In this document: one piece after another, positions 5,242-9,445 of the stretch
How positions within the stretch are numbered: the first letter of the stretch is position 1
Layout of the letters: every line of letters begins with the position of its first letter
Source: Patescibacteria group bacterium
Lineage (GTDB): Bacteria; Patescibacteriota; Patescibacteriia; UBA2591; PGYQ01
Assembly (NCBI GenBank): GCA_020057535.1
Contig: JAGVFS010000020.1
Span: 1-9,445 of the forward strand
DNA length: 9,445 bases
Direction of reading: 5' to 3'
The notes under the pieces: generated by a model
What the model was told of the DNA's origin: nothing
What the model saw: the letters and a program-made list of their open reading frames with translations, nothing else
Database searches by the model: none
Position numbers and translations under genes: made by a program

Positions 5242-7593
5242 TTATTTCACGATAAATGCGTTAGTCCAAAACGGCAATTCAGGAGCCTGATCAGAATTTA
5301 GTATTTCTCGCCATTTTTTATCGGTTAACCTGTCCGATATCGGCCAAACAAATTCGTAATAGGAATAAACTCCGCCTTTAGTAACTTTTAATTTACCATC
5401 AATTGGAACTACAACATAAATTTCGAAAATTTTACCAGTACCTTCTTCTAACACTTTGCCGTTAGGATCAGTGGCAACATCAGAAACAATCGCGGCTGGA
5501 TTTTGTTCTAGGAAATTGCTTTGTCCTAATTCTTTAAATTGCGAATTGTCCTTATTTATTTCAAGCCAAAAATGTTCTAATTGTCCACCGTACGAACGAA
5601 TAAGCTCGTATTCTTCATCGGTTAATTTCTCGTTATTTAATTCTTTTTCGGATATTGTCTTAAGAAACATTGCCAATTGTTCCATTTTGCTCAAATTATC
5701 TTTCATACTAGGCGTTAAAAGTCCACGAATTTCTAATCCTTTATTTGTCATTTTCAGAAGTGAAGCGAGGTGCGCGTAAACATAAGGATTTGGCTCAACG
5801 TAGCCACGATCTTCTTTTTCTTCTTCTGCCGAACAACCACCTCCCCCGCCTAATTCAGTATAAACTTGTTTGGCGTAAAGAATGGTGTCATGCTTTAATT
5901 CTGACCAGCTTCCCAAAAATGTATTAAGATCTTTTTTTAACCAAGCAGTGTTTTGCATGAAAGCTGGATAGCCACTTTGTTTTACATCAAGAAGCGGACG
6001 GAGTTGATACAACCAACCCCAGTATAGGTTTTGCGTCCAAATTTCTGTATTGAGCCCTGAAACATATTCATTCATTTTGGACATATTTTCAGAATAGCAA
6101 GCATATTTAGTTTCGTCCATTTCATTCAAAATACTTTTTGCTTCATTTGAACCCATTGTCGCGGGAATGTCCAATCCTTTAGGAAGACATCGCGCTCCTG
6201 ACAAGCACCCTGTTTCTTCTGATTTAAATGCCTGACAAGATTTAGTTTTATCGCCGACTTCCCGATAAACAAGACGTTGAAAAATGGAAGCGTCAATGGT
6301 GAATCTTTGCCCCATAAAACGAAATCCCTTAATTTCTTTTTCTCTATCTGCTTGAATTGATGCTTGAAAAATTGGCATTGAGTTTATTTGCGGCGACTCT
6401 AATATTTTTGTTTTATTAACAAGGGAGATAAATTTATTTTTATCGCCTGACACCGCTTGAATTGTGGCATTCACGCCGTAAATTTTTTCAACTAAATCTT
6501 TGAACTGATAATAAGTAATGTCATCACTCTTGCCAACAAAAAAGTTTGTCGGTTCATAAATTTTATTCCAGCTCGCTTGGTTGCTCTCTTTATTTAAAGC
6601 CAGTGTGATTAAAATTCCGGATTTTATTTCATCATCGTTTTTCAGACGAAAAGTCAATCTGCTATACCACATCATTGATTTAAAATAGGCCTTTAATTCT
6701 TCAGTCTTGTCATAATGCCCCCTTGGAACATATTGCGAATAATCCTCTTTCAATGCTTCTAACGGTTGCTGTCCTTGCGGAGTATCAATCATTATATCTT
6801 CTCCACCGCCTATATTCATTACTGGGGATTTTTCTATACTTTGATGAGCTTCAATAAATGCTAATTCTTGGTTAACTTCATTTGCGACAATTGACGGAAT
6901 GCTAACTGACAAATTCAAAAGTTTACTTCCAACAGCAAAAAATCCGATATTCCTTTTAGCGGCATTTTCCCATTCTGTTCCTTTTAAATTATTGTATTGG
7001 TTTAATGATTCAGAAAGCATATTGGCATTAAGTTGTTTTAGTTCAATCGCCAATTTTTGTTCCTCTAATTGTTTAAACAAAAAATCAAACATTAAATGAT
7101 AGTTATGAAGTATTGAATCAGTAGTAATGAAATTTGGCGTACAATTATATTCGTTTGATTCGTAAAGCGAAAAAAATTCATTATTATGATAATTGGAAGG
7201 TTTTACCATAAAAGCATTTTTTACAAGCAGATTTTTTTCCGCGTCAGAAAAAGTAAAATAGCTTGCATTAGTAACATTACTTAAATTTTGACTCACAGAA
7301 TAAACCGGAATTCTCGGGTTGATATTAACTGGCACTTCTTCATAAGTTGCAAATTTTGAAGCAAAGGCAACAGTCGGTTTATAAATCTCTTCGACAGTTT
7401 TTTCGACAGTTTTCTTTATAATTTCTTGATCCGATTCTGATAAAATAAAATAAATAGCCAAAGCAATAATAACAACGACCCCTAAAATACCCAAAATAAC
7501 CAAAAATTTTTTTTGGGGTTTCGGTTTTGACATAACAGGCGGCATTTGTTGAAAATTCTTCGGCATTGGCTGATTAAAATTTTGATTGTCCAT
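5242..7593 (-). CDS. DUF3160 membrane-anchored protein of unknown function
   Basis: The 783-residue protein has a short Pro/Gln/Asn-rich cytoplasmic N-terminus, a single transmembrane segment at about 30-51 and a large predicted external domain. The domain is recognised as DUF3160 from TTDSILHNYHLMFD (157-170), YSQYVPRGHYDKTEELKAYF (285-304), GQRFTIDASIFQRL (428-441), LPKGLDIPATMGS (470-482), NLYWGWLYQL (522-531), SWSELKHDTILYAKQ (562-576), EPNPYVYAHL (600-609) and a C-terminal GGVYSYYEF (740-748). Length and motif order match the family as I recall it. Six cysteines (C151, C453, C463, C469, C499, C587) in the outer part could form disulfides. A GGGGGC turn at 582-587 precedes an acidic patch. 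The start at 7593 is well supported by GAGGAG 8 nt upstream. It leads a two-gene operon with the capA-like gene, which suggests a shared envelope role. No enzymatic function is known to me for this family. Confidence 0.9.
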   Translation of the reverse strand: MDNQNFNQPMPKNFQQMPPVMSKPKPQKKFLVILGILGVVVIIALAIYFILSESDQEIIKKTVEKTVEEIYKPTVAFASKFATYEEVPVNINPRIPVYSVSQNLSNVTNASYFTFSDAEKNLLVKNAFMVKPSNYHNNEFFSLYESNEYNCTPNFITTDSILHNYHLMFDFLFKQLEEQKLAIELKQLNANMLSESLNQYNNLKGTEWENAAKRNIGFFAVGSKLLNLSVSIPSIVANEVNQELAFIEAHQSIEKSPVMNIGGGEDIMIDTPQGQQPLEALKEDYSQYVPRGHYDKTEELKAYFKSMMWYSRLTFRLKNDDEIKSGILITLALNKESNQASWNKIYEPTNFFVGKSDDITYYQFKDLVEKIYGVNATIQAVSGDKNKFISLVNKTKILESPQINSMPIFQASIQADREKEIKGFRFMGQRFTIDASIFQRLVYREVGDKTKSCQAFKSEETGCLSGARCLPKGLDIPATMGSNEAKSILNEMDETKYACYSENMSKMNEYVSGLNTEIWTQNLYWGWLYQLRPLLDVKQSGYPAFMQNTAWLKKDLNTFLGSWSELKHDTILYAKQVYTELGGGGGCSAEEEKEDRGYVEPNPYVYAHLASLLKMTNKGLEIRGLLTPSMKDNLSKMEQLAMFLKTISEKELNNEKLTDEEYELIRSYGGQLEHFWLEINKDNSQFKELGQSNFLEQNPAAIVSDVATDPNGKVLEEGTGKIFEIYVVVPIDGKLKVTKGGVYSYYEFVWPISDRLTDKKWREILNSDQAPELPFWTNAFIVK

Positions 7594-7601
7594 ATTTTTT
7601 T

Positions 7602-7607
7602 CTCCTC
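7602..7607 (-). promoter_or_regulatory. Strong Shine-Dalgarno of the DUF3160 gene
   Basis: The minus strand reads GAGGAG, then 8 nt, then ATG at 7593. This is the only clear Shine-Dalgarno among the window's start sites that can be examined. It fixes the start of the DUF3160 gene and suggests high or regulated translation compared with its SD-less neighbours. Confidence 0.8.
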
Positions 7608-7608
7608 T

Positions 7609-7627
7609 TGACTAAAAGTTTTAGTCA
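7609..7627. promoter_or_regulatory. 19-bp palindrome adjoining the DUF3160 Shine-Dalgarno
   Basis: The sequence tgactaaaagttttagtca is a perfect 9-bp inverted repeat around one central base. It ends one nucleotide before the Shine-Dalgarno. As DNA it looks like an operator for a dimeric regulator. As RNA it can fold into an 8-bp stem with a 3-nt loop directly upstream of the ribosome binding site. I do not recognise a known regulator's site. Confidence 0.5.
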
Positions 7628-7716
7628 TTAAAAAAATGAAATTATTTTTTAAAATTTAGCAAAAATTCTGAAAATTTTTTATTTTAGCTAAAAATATTTT
7701 ATAAATTTTTAACTTT

Positions 7717-7759
7717 TATGATTGCATCAATCATATCTTTTTATAAATCCCCTTGTCAA
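7717..7759 (-). promoter_or_regulatory. Predicted promoter of the DUF3160-capA operon with palindrome over -10
   Basis: On the minus strand a perfect -35, TTGACA (7759-7754), is followed after 18 nt by TATGAT (7735-7730), which is 5 of 6 to the consensus. The -35 includes the TGA stop codon of iscU. The inverted repeat tatgattg-cat-caatcata (7717-7735) covers the -10 and the expected start near 7723. It could be an operator, or alternatively a weak hairpin ending the iscS-iscU transcript. The implied leader before the DUF3160 ATG is about 130 nt. Confidence 0.55.
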
Positions 7760-8157
7760 ATTTTCTTTGAAGTTTTTTTAAAATAATTATTAATAGCGTC
7801 ATGAAGAGCGTCAACCGCTAAAATCGAACAATGAATTTTAATTGCTGGTAGAGGTTGTCCTAATTTTTTTATCAAATCTTTATTTTTTATTTTTAACGCT
7901 TCTTTAATTGTTTTTCCCTTTACCATTGTTGTCAATAAACTCGTATTAGCAATCGCAACAGCGCAACCCATTGTTTCAAACTTTATATCTTTTATAATCT
8001 CTTCATTTTTTTTATTTTTTTCAATCTTTAAATAAAGTTTCATCACATCGCCGCAAGTCAAATTTCCAGCAATTCCGCATGCTGAAGAATTTTTAATTTT
8101 TCCCATATTTTTTGGATTTTTAAAATATTTAATTATTTCTTTTGAATAAAGGGGCAT
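7756..8157 (-). CDS. iscU: IscU/NifU-like iron-sulfur cluster scaffold
   Basis: IscU holds nascent [2Fe-2S]/[4Fe-4S] clusters built with sulfur from IscS and passes them to apoproteins. The 133-residue protein covers the full U-type scaffold domain. The three ligand cysteines are C35 in NLTCGD (with the conserved Asp37), C65 in ETMGCAVAIA and C110 in KIHCSILAVDALHDAI. A fourth cysteine, C27, is additional. The form GCAVAIA instead of GCGSAIAS resembles archaeal and CPR scaffold proteins more than proteobacterial IscU. It follows iscS by 21 nt with no Shine-Dalgarno between them, so they are probably cotranscribed. It ends in TGA, while all other genes in the window end in TAA. No iscA, hscA/B, fdx or suf gene is visible after it, so the assembly set here is minimal. 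The scaffold assignment is firm; the exact subtype name (IscU versus SufU/NifU) is not. Confidence 0.93.
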   Translation of the reverse strand: MPLYSKEIIKYFKNPKNMGKIKNSSACGIAGNLTCGDVMKLYLKIEKNKKNEEIIKDIKFETMGCAVAIANTSLLTTMVKGKTIKEALKIKNKDLIKKLGQPLPAIKIHCSILAVDALHDAINNYFKKTSKKI

Positions 8158-8178
8158 AAAAAAATTTTATTAATATAA

Positions 8179-9441
8179 TTAATACATTTTAAATGGTGAA
8201 ATTTTTCTAAACTTTTTTACAATCTCGGGCAAAATTTTCAAAACATGATCAATTTCTTTTTCTGTTGTCCATCTACCCAAAGTCAATCTCAAAGAACCAT
8301 GCGCTTGTTCTGGTTTCAATCCTATAGCTAAAAGAACATGACTAGGTTCAAGTTTAGTACTACTGCAAGCCGAGCCTGTGGAAACAGCGACGTCTAAAAG
8401 ATCAAGTTGAATTACAATTGATTCGCCTTCCACAAAAGGAAAAGAAAAATTAACATTATTTGACAATCGTTTTTTAGCATGACCATTAAGATAAGAACCT
8501 TTAATTTTTAAAACCCTGTTTATCAATTTATCTCTTAATTTTGTCAATCTTTTTGCTTCTTCTTTCATTTCTCTTTTACAAATTTCGCAGGCCTTGGCAA
8601 ATCCAATAATGGCTGGAAGATTTATTGTCGAAGGTCTTAATCCTAATTCATGACCGCCGCCATGCAAAATTGGAACAAGTTTTATTCCATCTCTAACATA
8701 TAAACAAGCGACTCCTTTTGGTCCGTACATTTTATGAGAAGAAGCAGTTAATAAATCTATGTTCATTTTATTAACATCAATCGGAATCTTGCCAAAACTT
8801 TGAGCCGCGTCAGTGTGAAAAAACACTTTTTTTGCGCGACAAATTTTGCTTATTTCTTCAATTGGTTGAATTGTTCCTATTTCATTATTGGCATACATTA
8901 CTGAAACTAAAATTGTGTTTTTTCTTATTTCTTTTTTTATGTCTTCAGGATTAACCAATCCATATTTATCAACTTTTATTTTTGTTATTTTAAATCCTTG
9001 TGTCTCTAACCATTTAGCACTTTCTGAAACACATGCGTGTTCAATAGAAGAAATAATAATATGGCCGGCTTTGTCTTTTATATTTTGACACGCAAGTTTA
9101 CCTTTATCATTTTTGCTAAAATTTCCGTCATTATTAAAACCCATATAAGCCAAAGCAACCCCTTTTAAAGCAAGGTTATTACTTTCTGTGGCAGAACTAG
9201 TAAAAATTATTTCCTCGGGCTTTACTCCGATTAAATCTGCTACTTTTCCCCTACTTTGTTCTAATACCCCCTTTGCTTCCTGACCAAAACTATGCAACGA
9301 CATTGTATTGCCAAATTTTTTAGTAAAATATGGTAACATTACCTTGATAACTCGAGGATCAACCGGAGTGGTTGCCGCATAATCTAAATAAATTTTTTTA
9401 TTTATCATATTTTTAATATTTAACTTTAAATCCGCCATCAC
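8179..9441 (-). CDS. iscS: Cysteine desulfurase (IscS/NifS family)
   Basis: This PLP enzyme converts cysteine to alanine and leaves a persulfide used for Fe-S clusters and tRNA thiolation. Motifs, numbered from the GTG at 9441, are YLDYAATTPVDPRV (18-31), SATESNN (83-89), SIEHACV (132-138), YANNEIGT (183-190), HTDAAQ (209-214), the PLP-lysine motif SSHKMYGPKG with K237, and the catalytic loop STGSACSS with C359. The C-terminal SLRLTLGRWTTEKEID is also typical. Three starts are possible: GTG at 9441, ATG at 9438 and ATG at 9408 (M12). The last gives about 409 residues and starts five residues before YLDYAATT, as family members usually do, so I prefer it. No stop is seen between 9441 and the window edge, so a longer start outside cannot be excluded. 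Residues about 99-126 form an Asn/Lys/Asp-rich insert absent from typical IscS. It is the first gene of the iscS-iscU pair. Confidence 0.95.
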   Translation of the reverse strand: MMADLKLNIKNMINKKIYLDYAATTPVDPRVIKVMLPYFTKKFGNTMSLHSFGQEAKGVLEQSRGKVADLIGVKPEEIIFTSSATESNNLALKGVALAYMGFNNDGNFSKNDKGKLACQNIKDKAGHIIISSIEHACVSESAKWLETQGFKITKIKVDKYGLVNPEDIKKEIRKNTILVSVMYANNEIGTIQPIEEISKICRAKKVFFHTDAAQSFGKIPIDVNKMNIDLLTASSHKMYGPKGVACLYVRDGIKLVPILHGGGHELGLRPSTINLPAIIGFAKACEICKREMKEEAKRLTKLRDKLINRVLKIKGSYLNGHAKKRLSNNVNFSFPFVEGESIVIQLDLLDVAVSTGSACSSTKLEPSHVLLAIGLKPEQAHGSLRLTLGRWTTEKEIDHVLKILPEIVKKFRKISPFKMY

Positions 9442-9445
9442 TGGG

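Noticed and set aside
5456..5927. Two plus-strand open frames opposite the DUF3160 gene
   Set aside because: Both are antisense to conserved DUF3160 motifs and overlap each other in different frames. They look like by-products of codon bias in the real gene.
7756..7758. TGA ending iscU as a recoded glycine (genetic code 25)
   Set aside because: Read-through would add only about five codons before TAA. No in-frame TGA occurs inside any other gene here, and glycine is written with GGN codons.

Overview
The window is a compact, strongly AT-rich piece of a bacterial chromosome. It holds seven protein genes and no recognisable tRNA, rRNA, CRISPR array or transposase. The features that suggest a Candidate Phyla Radiation (Patescibacteria, probably Parcubacteria-like) genome are: a group 3b-type (sulfhydrogenase-like) [NiFe] hydrogenase subunit, a minimal IscS/IscU pair, a DUF3160 surface protein, a CapA-like protein, tight spacing, and almost no Shine-Dalgarno sequences. 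This assignment is inference; no ribosomal marker is present. The genes contain no in-frame TGA and glycine is encoded by GGN, so the UGA=Gly code of Gracilibacteria/Absconditabacteria is unlikely.

Region 1 (2-3089) is a hydrogenase module. A hydrogenase small (delta) subunit gene, hydD-like, runs leftward from 730. A hypF-like gene starts 43 bp away in the opposite direction (774-2120). It encodes only the Kae1-like carbamoyltransferase half of HypF, so the acylphosphatase, zinc-finger and YrdC parts must come from elsewhere. hypE (3089-2100, leftward) converges on hypF with a 21-bp overlap of coding ends. It ends in the PRIC tail whose cysteine carries the carbamoyl/cyano group. HypF passes carbamoyl to HypE, which makes the CN ligand of the [NiFe] site. 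The large subunit and HypA-D are not in the window.

Region 2 (3090-3481) has no intact gene. It carries a predicted hypE promoter, a possible remnant open frame and a 16-bp-arm inverted repeat that may end the operon to its right.

Region 3 (3482-7593, leftward) is a two-gene operon for membrane-anchored extracytoplasmic proteins. A DUF3160 protein is followed 5 bp later by a CapA-type metallophosphatase-fold protein with a C-terminal extension rich in DxNxDG calcium-binding-like motifs. The operon has the only strong Shine-Dalgarno in the window. Its leader of about 130 nt contains two palindromes, and its predicted promoter overlaps the iscU stop codon.

Region 4 (7756-9441, leftward) is iscS-iscU, a cysteine desulfurase and Fe-S scaffold pair. 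It could supply clusters to the Fe-S-rich hydrogenase subunit.

The most unusual points are the half-length HypF, which is interrupted at four places by degenerate 7-nt repeats; an extra cysteine in the hydrogenase proximal-cluster loop; the back-to-back divergent promoters; and a G8 tract inside hypE.
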